Source: Clostridia bacterium (GTDB lineage Bacteria > Bacillota_A > Clostridia > Christensenellales > Aristaeellaceae). Taken from it: a stretch of DNA of 47,900 nt. Below are positions 40,922 to 47,900 of the stretch, in pieces. The stretch lies in NCBI GenBank assembly GCA_025997215.1, contig BNUH01000018.1, positions 1 to 47,900 on the forward strand, given 5' to 3'. The translations under genes and the position numbers were made by a program. The stretch's first letter is position 1, and each line of letters starts with the position of its first letter. A model generated the notes under the pieces. That model had not been told where the DNA came from, did no database searches, and was given only the letters and a program-made list of their open reading frames with translations.

Positions 40922-42151
40922 ATGTCTAGAATATTAGAGTTGCGTGAAAAACGCGCGAAAGCGTGGGACCAAGCGAAATCCTTTCTCGACGCGAGCACGG
41001 ATGAAAACGGACTCGTCTCGCCTGAGAACGCCGAACGCTATGCTCGAATGGAGACCGAGATCACTGCGCAGGGAGAGCAGATCAAGCGGCTCGAACAGCA
41101 GGCGGCAATCGATGCGGAGATGTCCGCGCCTACCCGTTCGCCGATCCTGACCGCGCCGCATGCCGGAGTGGTCGATGCGAAGCCGGGCCGCGCGTCGAGT
41201 GAGTACAAGACTGCATTCTGGAGCATGATGCGCGCGCATCGGGGCAGCTTCGAAGTCTCAAACGCGCTGCACATCGGAACCCAGGAAGGCGGCGGCTACC
41301 TCGTACCTGATGAGTACGAGCGTACTCTGATCCAGGCGTTGCAGGAAGAGAATATCTTCCGTAAGCTGGCGCACATTATCCAGACGTCCAGCGGCGATCG
41401 TAAGATCCCCGTCGTGGCAAGCAAGGGCAGCGCCCAGTGGGTCGATGAGGAAGCGCAGATTCCTGAGAGCGATGATTCGTTCGGGCAGGTATCGCTCGGC
41501 GCACATAAGCTCGCGACAATGCTGAAGGTTTCCGATGAGTTATTGAATGATAACGTGTTCAACCTTGAAGCGTACATCACGAAGGAATTCGCACGCCGGA
41601 TCGGCACAAAAGAGGAAGAGAGCTTCTTCATCGGCAACGGCGCCAGCAAGCCTCACGGTCTACTCTCGCCCACTGCAGGCGCGCAGACCGGTGTAACTCT
41701 TACCAGCCAGACCGCGATTACGTTTGACGACGTCATCGACTTGTTCTACAGCCTTGGCGCTCCGTACCGCGCAAAGTCTGTGTTCATTTGCCATGACGGT
41801 ACGGTCAAGAACCTGAGGAAACTCAAGGATAGTTCTGGGCAGTACCTGTGGGCGCCGTCCATTAAGGAAGGCACTCCGGATACACTGCTCAACCGTCCGC
41901 TGTATACGAGCATCTACATGCCGACCATCGCGGCAGGCGCGAAGCCGATGCTGTTCGGTGACCTCAACTACTACTGGCTGGCTGATCGTCAGGGTCGCTC
42001 GTTCAAGCGTCTGAATGAACTCTTTGCGAGCACTGGGCAGGTCGGGTATCTGGCATCCCAGCGCGTTGACGGTCGGTTGATCCTGCCTGAAGCGGTTAAG
42101 ACGCTGACTATGGGCGGCACGCCACCAGTCAACCCGCCCTCTGGCGACTGA
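40922..42151 (+). CDS. HK97-type major capsid protein
   Basis: This is a 409-residue capsid subunit. The N-terminal ~105 residues are a coiled-coil scaffold (delta) domain (ILELREKRAKAWDQA...RMETEITAQGEQI) likely removed by the protease. The mature part shows the HK97 fold: GGYLVPDEYERTLIQ, NIFRKLAHIIQ, then WVDEEAQIPESDDSF and K-V-S-D-E-L-L-N-D. GGAGG precedes ATG. Size and order fit HK97 heads. Confidence 0.93.
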   Translation: MSRILELREKRAKAWDQAKSFLDASTDENGLVSPENAERYARMETEITAQGEQIKRLEQQAAIDAEMSAPTRSPILTAPHAGVVDAKPGRASSEYKTAFWSMMRAHRGSFEVSNALHIGTQEGGGYLVPDEYERTLIQALQEENIFRKLAHIIQTSSGDRKIPVVASKGSAQWVDEEAQIPESDDSFGQVSLGAHKLATMLKVSDELLNDNVFNLEAYITKEFARRIGTKEEESFFIGNGASKPHGLLSPTAGAQTGVTLTSQTAITFDDVIDLFYSLGAPYRAKSVFICHDGTVKNLRKLKDSSGQYLWAPSIKEGTPDTLLNRPLYTSIYMPTIAAGAKPMLFGDLNYYWLADRQGRSFKRLNELFASTGQVGYLASQRVDGRLILPEAVKTLTMGGTPPVNPPSGD

Positions 42152-42163
42152 TAGGAGTAAGTT

Positions 42164-42490
42164 ATGAACATAGCAGAATCAATGCTTCCGACCGTGAAGG
42201 CGAATCTGATACTGGAGCATTCTGAAGACGATACCCTGCTCACGCGGATGATTGAGTCTGCTATAGCATACGCCGAAAGCTATCAGCATCGCGAGTCCGG
42301 TTGGTATGGCGAGCATCCAATGCCCGCGACCACCGAACGCGCGATAGTTATGTTGTCGAGTCATTTCTACGAAAGTAGGGACGGCTCGACAGCCGGTTTC
42401 TATGGCGATAATGTGCCGTCCGCGCAGCAAGTCTGGCGAGCAACGCAAGACCTTTTGAGGATGGATAGGGATTGGGGGAGGGCTATATGA
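42164..42490 (+). CDS. Head-tail connector (gp6-like)
   Basis: This is a 108-residue helical protein (LILEHSEDDTLLTRMIESAIAYAESYQHR at about 13-40, then A-T-T-E-R-A-I-V-M-L-S-S-H-F-Y-E). It resembles connector proteins that sit below the portal. It overlaps the next gene by 4 bases. Confidence 0.85.
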   Translation: MNIAESMLPTVKANLILEHSEDDTLLTRMIESAIAYAESYQHRESGWYGEHPMPATTERAIVMLSSHFYESRDGSTAGFYGDNVPSAQQVWRATQDLLRMDRDWGRAI

Positions 42491-42822
42491 GTGTAGGCAG
42501 AATGCGTTCCTTCATTAGAATAGGCGAATCTGAGATAGTGAAGGACGAGGAAGGTTACTCATCAACACAGGATAAAACCGTCGCAGTTGTCCGTGCGTAT
42601 AAGGAATCTCGGCATGGAAACGAGAGCTGGAAGAATCGCGCAGCATTCACTGAAGCGACAAGCCTGTTCCGGTTCAGGAAAATACCTGGCGCGACGATTA
42701 CCACGTCCAACTATATTCTATGTGACGCTGACCGTTACCATATCGTTTCGGTTGAAGATGTCCGGGATAGAGGGATGTACACCGAGTGCATGACGGACAT
42801 TATCCAGCCCAGTGTGAGGTGA
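42487..42822 (+). CDS. Head closure / head-tail joining protein
   Basis: This is a 111-residue beta-barrel-like protein. MSVGRMRSFIRIG, then V-V-R-A-Y-K-E-S-R-H-G-N-E-S and Y-I-L-C-D-A-D-R-Y-H-I-V-S-V-E-D match the SPP1 gp16-like head-tail joining group. It starts at ATG 42487 and ends at a stop overlapping the next GTG. Confidence 0.85.
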   Translation: MSVGRMRSFIRIGESEIVKDEEGYSSTQDKTVAVVRAYKESRHGNESWKNRAAFTEATSLFRFRKIPGATITTSNYILCDADRYHIVSVEDVRDRGMYTECMTDIIQPSVR

Positions 42823-43256
42823 TAATTATCGCGAAGTGCCAGATCGTTATCAGCGATGAACTGCTTGGTAAGTTAGAAGGGCTTGGCGAGCGTGTCGATG
42901 AGATCGTCGAAAAAGCGCTTAAAGCCGGGGCGGGGGTTGTACATAGCGCAGTTGCGAGCAAACTGGCTTCCTCGATAGGCAGGACGAAGTTTCCATCACG
43001 ATCGACAGGCGCGTTACAATCGGCGTTGGGTGTATCACCTGTTAAGGCGGGGCGTGATGGCTCGGTCGATATTCGCGTCGGTTTCGGTGAAAATCGTCAT
43101 GACGGTGGGGTCAACGCAAAGTTAGCGTCAATTTTGGAGCATGGCAAAAGCGGCCAACCGGCGCGCCCGTTTATGAAACCGGCGAAGTCGGCGAGTAAGG
43201 CAGCAGCTGAGAGCGCCATGAAGGCGGTCGTGGAGGCAGAGATGAACATCAAATGA
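42819..43256 (+). CDS. HK97 gp10-like tail completion protein
   Basis: This is a 145-residue tail-connector protein. IAKCQIVISDELLGKLEGLGERV, then A-L-K-A-G-A-G-V-V and ILEHGKSGQPARPFMKPA are typical of HK97 gp10. No ATG is available. GTG at 42819 overlaps the previous stop, but it sits inside the only Shine-Dalgarno-like sequence (GAGGTGAT). That sequence would better serve ATT or ATC at 42825-42828, where homologues start with M-A-K. I keep GTG as a conservative call. Confidence 0.8.
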   Translation: MIIIAKCQIVISDELLGKLEGLGERVDEIVEKALKAGAGVVHSAVASKLASSIGRTKFPSRSTGALQSALGVSPVKAGRDGSVDIRVGFGENRHDGGVNAKLASILEHGKSGQPARPFMKPAKSASKAAAESAMKAVVEAEMNIK

Positions 43257-43606
43257 GTTTACTTGAAGTATTAGTTTCGATCATGACCGAACTGGACATT
43301 CCCGTGGAAACGGGCGCGTTTTCGGATATCGCACCGGATATGTATGTAGTATTGACGCCCTTGGCGGACACATTCGCGCTGAACGCGGACGATTGCCCAG
43401 GCGCGGATGTACAAGAGGTACGAATCTCGCTGTACACAAAAACGAATCCGCGCAGCACAAACAAACGCATCATCCGGCGATTGCTCGAAAAGGATATCAC
43501 GATAACTGCCAGGATGTATATCGAGTTTGAAACAGATACGAAGTTACACCATTACGAGATAGATTGTGCACAATTATACCCATGGGACGATTACGAGGAG
43601 GAATAA
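43253..43606 (+). CDS. Tail terminator-like protein
   Basis: This is a 117-residue protein with an alpha/beta pattern and the C-terminal signature H-H-Y-E-I-D-C-A-Q-L-Y-P-W, typical of the small gene between gp10 and the major tail protein in Clostridia siphophages. It probably closes the tail tube. It overlaps the previous gene by 4 bases; GGAGG inside its end serves the next gene. Confidence 0.7.
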   Translation: MSLLEVLVSIMTELDIPVETGAFSDIAPDMYVVLTPLADTFALNADDCPGADVQEVRISLYTKTNPRSTNKRIIRRLLEKDITITARMYIEFETDTKLHHYEIDCAQLYPWDDYEEE

Positions 43607-43608
43607 AC

Positions 43609-44190
43609 TTGGCAACAATAGGCTTAGATTCACTGTATTACGCGGAAATAACTGAGGATACACAAGGAATTGAGACTTATGGCGTACCCAAAACACTGGC
43701 GAAAGCGATTACCGCAGACTTGACGATCGAACTAGCTTCCGAAAATCTGTATGCGGACGATGGCGTCGCCTATTCTATCAAGGAATTCGATTCAGGTACA
43801 TTGAAACTGGGGACAGCCGATCTGCTGCCTGCGGTTGTAGCTGTATTAACAGGCGCACGGGTCGATGACAACGGCGCGATGATCTCGTGTTCAGAAGACG
43901 GCGGCTCGCCCGTCGCAATAGCGTTTAGGGCGAAGAAACCGGAGGGTGTATACAGATACTTTTGGCTGTATAAGGTAAAATTTGGTGTACCATCGATTGC
44001 GCTTGCTACCAAGGGGAACAGTATCCAGTTTAAGACGCCTGAGATTGAGGGGCTTATCATGCGCCGGAATAGACCCGACGATACAGGCAGCCATCCTTGG
44101 AAAGCGGAGATAACGCAAGGCGATCCTGGGGTTTCAGCATCAACCATAACAGACTGGTTCAGTAACGTTTACGAACCTGAAATAGTATAA
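43609..44190 (+). CDS. Major tail protein
   Basis: This is a 193-residue beta-rich tail tube subunit. TIGLDSLYYAEITED...GVPKTLAKAITADLTIELASENLYADDGV is the phage major tail signature. It starts at TTG (43609) after GAGGAGG with a 7-base gap. It is followed by the chaperone genes, as in typical siphophages. Confidence 0.88.
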   Translation: MATIGLDSLYYAEITEDTQGIETYGVPKTLAKAITADLTIELASENLYADDGVAYSIKEFDSGTLKLGTADLLPAVVAVLTGARVDDNGAMISCSEDGGSPVAIAFRAKKPEGVYRYFWLYKVKFGVPSIALATKGNSIQFKTPEIEGLIMRRNRPDDTGSHPWKAEITQGDPGVSASTITDWFSNVYEPEIV

Positions 44191-44200
44191 GGAGCAAAGA

Positions 44201-44584
44201 ATGGATAGTGAACGCGGCGCATTCGTAACCATCGGTGAGGAGCAGTACGAGTTGATCCTCACCACTCGCGCGACCAAGTTGATCGCGCAACGGTACGGCG
44301 GTATGGACAAACTGGGCGACCAATTGCTGAGGCTGGAAAACACAGCCGAGGCGCTTGATGAGGTGGTTTGGCTTATTGTAACGCTCGCCAACCAAGCCAT
44401 CATGGCAGGGAATCTCAAGAAGCAGCTTCCGCCGCGAGAGCTATTGACGGATGAAGCTGTAGAGCTGCTCACGACGCCTACTGACTTGGTTGATCTGAAG
44501 AACGCGATACTCGACGCGTGCGTTAAGGGCACAGTGCGTGCGGTAGAATCGGAGCCGGAAGGAAAAAACTCGGACGCCGGATGA
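44201..44584 (+). CDS. Tail assembly chaperone (gpG-like)
   Basis: This is a 127-residue chaperone for tape-measure assembly. The N-terminal beta region (VTIGEEQYELILTTRATKLIAQRYGG) is typical. The heptamer A-AAA-AAC at 44563-44569 lies near its end, in the correct frame for -1 slippage into the next gene. Confidence 0.85.
   Translation: MDSERGAFVTIGEEQYELILTTRATKLIAQRYGGMDKLGDQLLRLENTAEALDEVVWLIVTLANQAIMAGNLKKQLPPRELLTDEAVELLTTPTDLVDLKNAILDACVKGTVRAVESEPEGKNSDAG
44563..44569 (+). promoter_or_regulatory. -1 ribosomal frameshift site (A AAA AAC)
   Basis: In-frame slippery heptamer A AAA AAC. A -1 shift carries ribosomes into the frame of 44581-44760 and makes a fused G-GT chaperone, as known for tail assembly chaperones. 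Confidence 0.75.
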
Positions 44585-44760
44585 GCGACGACGAGTCATT
44601 CATCCGGCTACTATACGCGGCCACAGTACAAATGCATATGGAAGAGGAACAGTTCTGGGCGATGCGCCTGGGACTGTTTCTTGATCTGTATGCCTGCCAC
44701 AAGCAGCACCTGGGGCTGGAAAAGCCTCGCGTCACTTATTCCATTGACGACATAATGTAA
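44581..44760 (+). CDS. Tail assembly chaperone second frame (gpT-like)
   Basis: This is a 59-residue frame that overlaps the gpG-like stop (ATGA). It lies exactly one base back from the gpG frame and is reached by -1 slippage at 44563-44569. Its sequence (EEQFWAMRLGLFLDLYACHKQHLG) is typical of the small helical second chaperone segment before the tape measure. Initiation at its own ATG is also possible. Confidence 0.8.
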   Translation: MSDDESFIRLLYAATVQMHMEEEQFWAMRLGLFLDLYACHKQHLGLEKPRVTYSIDDIM

Positions 44761-44840
44761 CTGGCTAAAGGCGAAGAAACGTGTAATAGCGTGTTTGGGT
44801 TGATTGCGGGAGTTGAGAGTATGAGAAGTGAGGACTGAAC

Positions 44841-45026
44841 ATGGCAAAAGACGAAACGGAAATGAGGATTAAGTGCGCTGCGTCGCCATTTTGTGGGGGT
44901 TGTTTTGAGGGATGCATAGAGTGCGCGTTCTTCGCTATGGATCCCTCGCAAGTGGATCGCGATGGTATGCACGACGCTTGGATGCTTATCGAGGAGTGCG
45001 ATAACGATGATGTACAACAAGATTGA
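44841..45026 (+). CDS. Small Cys-rich protein
   Basis: This is a 61-residue acidic protein with a dense Cys cluster (C-A-A-S-P-F-C-G-G-C-F-E-G-C-I-E-C, about 12-28), probably metal-binding. GAGGACT precedes ATG. It opens the cassette inserted between the tail chaperone and the tape measure. No family recognised. Confidence 0.6.
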   Translation: MAKDETEMRIKCAASPFCGGCFEGCIECAFFAMDPSQVDRDGMHDAWMLIEECDNDDVQQD

Positions 45027-45084
45027 TTATCCAGCAGACAGGAATGTGTCTATTGACGATGTTATACCACTAACACTAACGTAG
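45007..45084 (+). CDS. Possible 25-residue protein
   Basis: This short frame overlaps the end of the Cys-rich gene. It has a GAGGAG 9 bases upstream of ATG 45007 and ends at TAG 45082-45084, just before the binding site of the BRO-like gene. It could be a real small protein or a coupling frame. Confidence 0.3.
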   Translation: MMYNKIDYPADRNVSIDDVIPLTLT

Positions 45085-45097
45085 GAGGAGCCAGATT

Positions 45098-45634
45098 ATG
45101 TCAATTCATCAGTTCGACATACAATACGTGGAAAATACGAAGATCATAGTGATCGGTAATGATGATGGGGATACCACTCATTACTTTTGGGCGCTTAAGA
45201 ATCTATGCAGCGCATTGGGTGTATTCAATTGGCAGGAGGTTGCAAAAGCCTTCGATCCAGATGAAAAGGCCATGGTCAATATTGACTATAATATAGACAG
45301 CGAAGCATGGCATGAACAGGCGCTGGCAGTAGACACGTACCCACTTGTAATGTATTTAGCTGCGCAGAGGTGCATGACTGCAGATAATTTCATCAAGTGG
45401 ATCATAACGGTGGCAATGCCACTCTTTGGGCGGATCATCTGTACTGAACGGCTGCGCGGGCGCGAATTTGTGCTGAGCGATGAGCAAAGGCGAAACCGAA
45501 CAGCGCGGAACCGCAGGAAGAAAAAGAAGCGGCGCGATAAGCGAAAGTTACGGTTGATTGCTGAAATGAATGGACATAACGCGGTCGCCGAGAGTAACGA
45601 ACCGGTGAAAGAGAGGATAACAACAAATGTTTAA
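45098..45634 (+). CDS. BRO-N domain antirepressor-like protein
   Basis: This is a 178-residue protein. The BRO-N-like domain covers about 1-115: FDIQYVENTKIIVIGNDDG, then F-W-A-L-K-N-L-C-S-A-L-G, and LAAQRCMTADNFIKWI. A very basic tail (RNRTARNRRKKKKRRDKRK, about 128-146) would bind nucleic acid. BRO/Ant proteins inactivate phage repressors. It overlaps the next antirepressor by 8 bases. Confidence 0.75.
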   Translation: MSIHQFDIQYVENTKIIVIGNDDGDTTHYFWALKNLCSALGVFNWQEVAKAFDPDEKAMVNIDYNIDSEAWHEQALAVDTYPLVMYLAAQRCMTADNFIKWIITVAMPLFGRIICTERLRGREFVLSDEQRRNRTARNRRKKKKRRDKRKLRLIAEMNGHNAVAESNEPVKERITTNV

Positions 45635-46412
45635 TGAGTTGGTAATGGTTTCTGATGATAACAACCTGTTCCCCGTTTCGGGGCGTACGCTCCATGAGCA
45701 GTTGCAGATCGAGACGCCATATCACAAATGGTTCCCGCGAATGTGCGAGTATGGATTTGTTGAGGGTGTTGATTTCAACTTGGACAAAAATGTCCGAGTT
45801 CAAATCGAAGGCAAACGCGAAATTGAGCGAGAAATAATCGACCACGCTTTATCCCTTGACACGGCGAAGCACATTGCGATGCTGCAGCGCACACCGATCG
45901 GTATGCAGATTCGGCAGTATCTGATCGACGTTGAAAAAGCATGGAATGATCCAGCGCAGGTCATGAAGCGGTTGAATGAACACCTTCAACGGCAGCTCGA
46001 AAAATCGCTAACCCGTACAATGCTATTGGAGGCGGATAACAGCGCGTTAAACCAGCGTGTGACTGAGCTTCAACCGAAAGCGTCTTACTATGATGTAGTC
46101 CTGAACTGCAAAGATGTGGTTTCGGTGAATACCATAGCAAAAGATTATGGAAAGAGCGCGCAATGGCTGAACCAGTATCTTCACGACAAGCGCGTCCAGT
46201 ACAAACAGGGGAATATTTGGCTAATTTATCAGGAACATGCTGAATATGGGTATACCGCGACAAAAACACATCCATATCTGGGCTCGGATGGTGAGACGCA
46301 CTACAAAGTACATACTCACTGGACGCAGAAAGGCCGCTTGTTCGTCTATGGGTTGCTAAAGGCGGATGGGATACTGCCGTTGATCGAGCAGAATCAGGAA
46401 AGCGTGGCGTAA
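45627..46412 (+). CDS. AntA/AntB-KilAC phage antirepressor
   Basis: This is a 261-residue antirepressor with an AntA/AntB N-terminal domain (V-S-G-R-T-L-H-E-Q-L-Q-I-E-T-P-Y-H-K-W, about 17-35). A coiled coil lies at about 110-150 (LNEHLQRQLEKSLTRT). The KilAC DNA-binding domain is C-terminal (VVSVNTIAKDYGKSAQWLNQ and WTQKGRLFVYGLL). It should lift repression during induction. Its position in the tail gene block is unusual. Confidence 0.9.
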   Translation: MFNELVMVSDDNNLFPVSGRTLHEQLQIETPYHKWFPRMCEYGFVEGVDFNLDKNVRVQIEGKREIEREIIDHALSLDTAKHIAMLQRTPIGMQIRQYLIDVEKAWNDPAQVMKRLNEHLQRQLEKSLTRTMLLEADNSALNQRVTELQPKASYYDVVLNCKDVVSVNTIAKDYGKSAQWLNQYLHDKRVQYKQGNIWLIYQEHAEYGYTATKTHPYLGSDGETHYKVHTHWTQKGRLFVYGLLKADGILPLIEQNQESVA

Positions 46413-46427
46413 ACAATAAGACGAGGG

Positions 46428-46451
46428 AGAGCGTCGAGAGATTGGCGCTCT
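46428..46451 (+). repeat. Hairpin upstream of small membrane gene
   Basis: AGAGCG (46428-46433) pairs with CGCTCT (46446-46451) in a 6-bp stem. It is similar (about 20 of 26 bases) to the stronger hairpin at 46648-46675 on the other side of the 51-residue gene. The stem is weak. Confidence 0.45.
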
Positions 46452-46470
46452 TCCGTTTGGGAGGAAGCAA

Positions 46471-46626
46471 ATGATAGTACCAATCATTCATGCCATAGCT
46501 GCTTTGGGATTAACGATACTTAACTTATGGGTGTCATGCCTCGTATTGCCGGAACCGTATGGTTTTGTTGCAGTCATTGCAACTATACTGACAGCTGTTA
46601 CTAAATCCTCGAAAAGAGGCGAATAA
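46471..46626 (+). CDS. Small two-helix membrane protein
   Basis: This is a 51-residue protein with two hydrophobic helices (about 4-24 and 30-43) and a short basic tail (KSSKRGE). A strong GGGAGG lies 7 bases before ATG. It resembles small holin- or toxin-like membrane peptides. It is flanked on both sides by similar hairpins. Confidence 0.55.
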   Translation: MIVPIIHAIAALGLTILNLWVSCLVLPEPYGFVAVIATILTAVTKSSKRGE

Positions 46627-46647
46627 ACCTGTCCGCGTAATCCAAGT

Positions 46648-46675
46648 AAGAGCGTTGAGCAATCAGCGCTCTTTT
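46648..46675 (+). terminator. Rho-independent terminator
   Basis: The 11-bp stem (AAGAGCGTTGA with TCAGCGCTCTT, one G-U pair) with loop GCAA ends in a T run. It lies 22 bases past the small membrane gene stop. The AGGAGG that follows serves the endonuclease. Confidence 0.75.
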
Positions 46676-46687
46676 GTAGGAGGAAAA

Positions 46688-47653
46688 GTGAGAAAAGTTA
46701 TATACAGAGAAAATGGTGCAAAGAAATATATGCCATACTACCGCATTGTTAATCATGATACTATCGAAGGCATAGATAGCAACAACTGTAAGACATTCAC
46801 CTTTGATATTACTGATGCAGAACAAGTAATGCAATACCCATGGCATGTTAGAAATAATGGCCATGTGATAACAAAACTTACGAATGGTAGTAATTTGAGA
46901 TTAGAAACGGCTATTCTCGGATATTCCAGCACGATGTCAATAGAGTTTGTAAATAGTGTTACAACAGATTGTCGTCGGAGAAATATACGATTAGTTAAAC
47001 GCAACACACATTCAACGATAGATATGATTGGCAAAGTATATAATAGACTGACAGTTGTTGAACAGGCGGGTAAAAGCCGGTGCGGCGAGAACATGTACGT
47101 TTGTATATGTGAATGTGGGCGCAAAACAACTATTAGAGGCGCTGATTTGAGATCTGGCCATACTAAATCATGTGGGCATTGTCTCGGTTATGCTTATGAT
47201 GGAAATGGTATAACAGGTTTTGACCTGCACGGCAGACAATTCATCGTGGACTTAGATGATTGGGACAAAATCAAAGGGTATCAATGGCATGTAATAGAAG
47301 GTGGATATGTTAAAGCGGTGACAAAAGATAACATCGGTGTACGACTGCATCGTATTATACTAGATCCACCTGAAGGATATGAGGTTGATCATATTGATGG
47401 TCATCCATCTAACTGTAGGAAGATGAATTTGAGATTGGCAACACACCAACAAAATTCGTATAATACTAAGCTAAGATCAAACAATACAAGCGGATGCAAA
47501 GGTGTAACTTACTGCCAGCAAACAGGGAAATATCGGAGTAGGGTACAAAGAAAACATTTAGGTTGTTACAATAGTAAAGCAGAAGCTACTTTAGCTTACA
47601 ATGCTAACGCAACAATGATGTTTGGAGAATATGCCAGACTTAATGAGGTTTAG
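46688..47653 (+). CDS. HNH-AP2 homing endonuclease-like protein
   Basis: This is a 321-residue site-specific endonuclease of the HNH-AP2 type. Two similar halves precede the AP2 domain. The second holds the HNH core (RLHRIILDPPEGYEVDHIDG followed by NCRKMNLRLATHQQN). The first (NGSNLRLETAILGYSSTMSIEF, N-I-R-L-V) is alike but has lost the His-Asn. A Cys-rich segment (CECGRKTTIRG...CGHC, about 140-165) lies between. An AP2-type DNA-binding domain ends the protein (GCKGVTYCQQTGKYRSRVQR). Start GTG follows AGGAGG. AT-rich; likely a mobile insertion before the tape measure. Confidence 0.85.
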   Translation: MRKVIYRENGAKKYMPYYRIVNHDTIEGIDSNNCKTFTFDITDAEQVMQYPWHVRNNGHVITKLTNGSNLRLETAILGYSSTMSIEFVNSVTTDCRRRNIRLVKRNTHSTIDMIGKVYNRLTVVEQAGKSRCGENMYVCICECGRKTTIRGADLRSGHTKSCGHCLGYAYDGNGITGFDLHGRQFIVDLDDWDKIKGYQWHVIEGGYVKAVTKDNIGVRLHRIILDPPEGYEVDHIDGHPSNCRKMNLRLATHQQNSYNTKLRSNNTSGCKGVTYCQQTGKYRSRVQRKHLGCYNSKAEATLAYNANATMMFGEYARLNEV

Positions 47654-47664
47654 GAGGGACTTAA

Positions 47665-47900
47665 TTGCCGGATGTGGGTATTAAGCTTGTTGCAGAACAA
47701 GAAAAGGAGTTTAAGCAGTCATTAACTGATATTAATACAACACTTAAGACATTAGGCAGTGAATTGAAACTTGTTGCTAGTGAATTCGATAAAGGCGATA
47801 CATCAACAGCTAAGTTCACTAAAACGAACGAGGTATTATCTAAAGAGATAGAAGCACAAAAGTCGAAGATCGAGACGTTGAAAGCTGCGCTCGCGACTTC
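47665..47900 (+). CDS. Tape measure protein, N-terminal part (cut by window edge)
   Basis: Start of the tail tape measure: LPDVGIKLVAEQEKEFKQSL, then T-L-K-T-L-G-S-E-L-K-L-V-A-S-E-F-D and K-I-E-T-L-K-A-A-L. The helical coiled-coil pattern is typical. Start TTG follows GGAGGG. Only 78 codons are in the window; the gene continues beyond it. It sets tail length and follows the chaperones in siphophages; here 2.9 kb of inserted genes separates them. Confidence 0.85.
   Translation, partial: MPDVGIKLVAEQEKEFKQSLTDINTTLKTLGSELKLVASEFDKGDTSTAKFTKTNEVLSKEIEAQKSKIETLKAALAT

Noticed and set aside
1..47900. Integrase, CI-like repressor and attachment sites
   Set aside because: I searched by motif on both strands and found none that I could support in this window.

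Overview
The window is most likely a temperate-type siphophage or prophage of a Clostridia-like Firmicute. The evidence is the purine-rich Shine-Dalgarno sequences, the P27-type small terminase, HK97-type portal, protease and capsid, two DUF1492 (ArpU/sigma-like) genes, DUF4314 and DUF5049 genes, an LL-H type holin and KilAC/AntA and BRO antirepressors. No integrase, CI-like repressor or attachment site was recognised. The right edge cuts the tape-measure gene, so the element continues beyond the window. The species cannot be named from the sequence.

Layout. 1-4600: a left flank with two minus-strand genes. One is a D5-type SF3 helicase broken by a one-base frameshift, the other an alpha-helical repeat-like protein. 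About 1.2 kb without a convincing gene follows, carrying three 23-bp-spaced GCCGTTTTGC repeats. From 4447 every gene is on the plus strand. 4617-8270: early genes of unknown function; the first has a RAMP-like pattern. 8556-21054: replication module, with a SNF2 helicase interrupted by two in-frame stops, a zinc-motif protein, a family A DNA polymerase, a DUF4406-like protein, four consecutive ParB-fold genes in an alternating A-B-A-B order, and a PrimPol-SF3 helicase. 21072-23275: possible iterons, a VRR-NUC nuclease, and two copies of a unit made of a sigma-like DUF1492 gene, 10-bp phased repeats, a -10 box, a terminator hairpin and a conserved 45-nt element. 23461-24283: a tRNA-like sequence, a DNA-binding protein and an HNH endonuclease.

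24576-29430: small terminase, a ParB-methyltransferase fusion, a C5 cytosine methyltransferase and small accessory genes. 29558-33550: baseplate and tail-fibre genes, including two pairs of paralogues. 33578-35900: lysis genes. 35942-44760: large terminase, portal, an SPFH-domain lipoprotein, ClpP-like protease, capsid, connectors, major tail protein and a tail chaperone pair joined by a -1 frameshift site. 44841-47653: a cassette of antirepressors, small proteins and an HNH-AP2 endonuclease sits between the tail chaperone and the tape measure at 47665.

How it fits together: the polymerase, helicases, ParB proteins and VRR-NUC form the replication apparatus. The DUF1492 proteins probably switch on late genes, and HNH and the terminases package DNA. 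The gene order is permuted, because the fibre and lysis blocks lie between terS and terL. Several broken genes (two helicases, a truncated small gene) suggest either decay or assembly errors.
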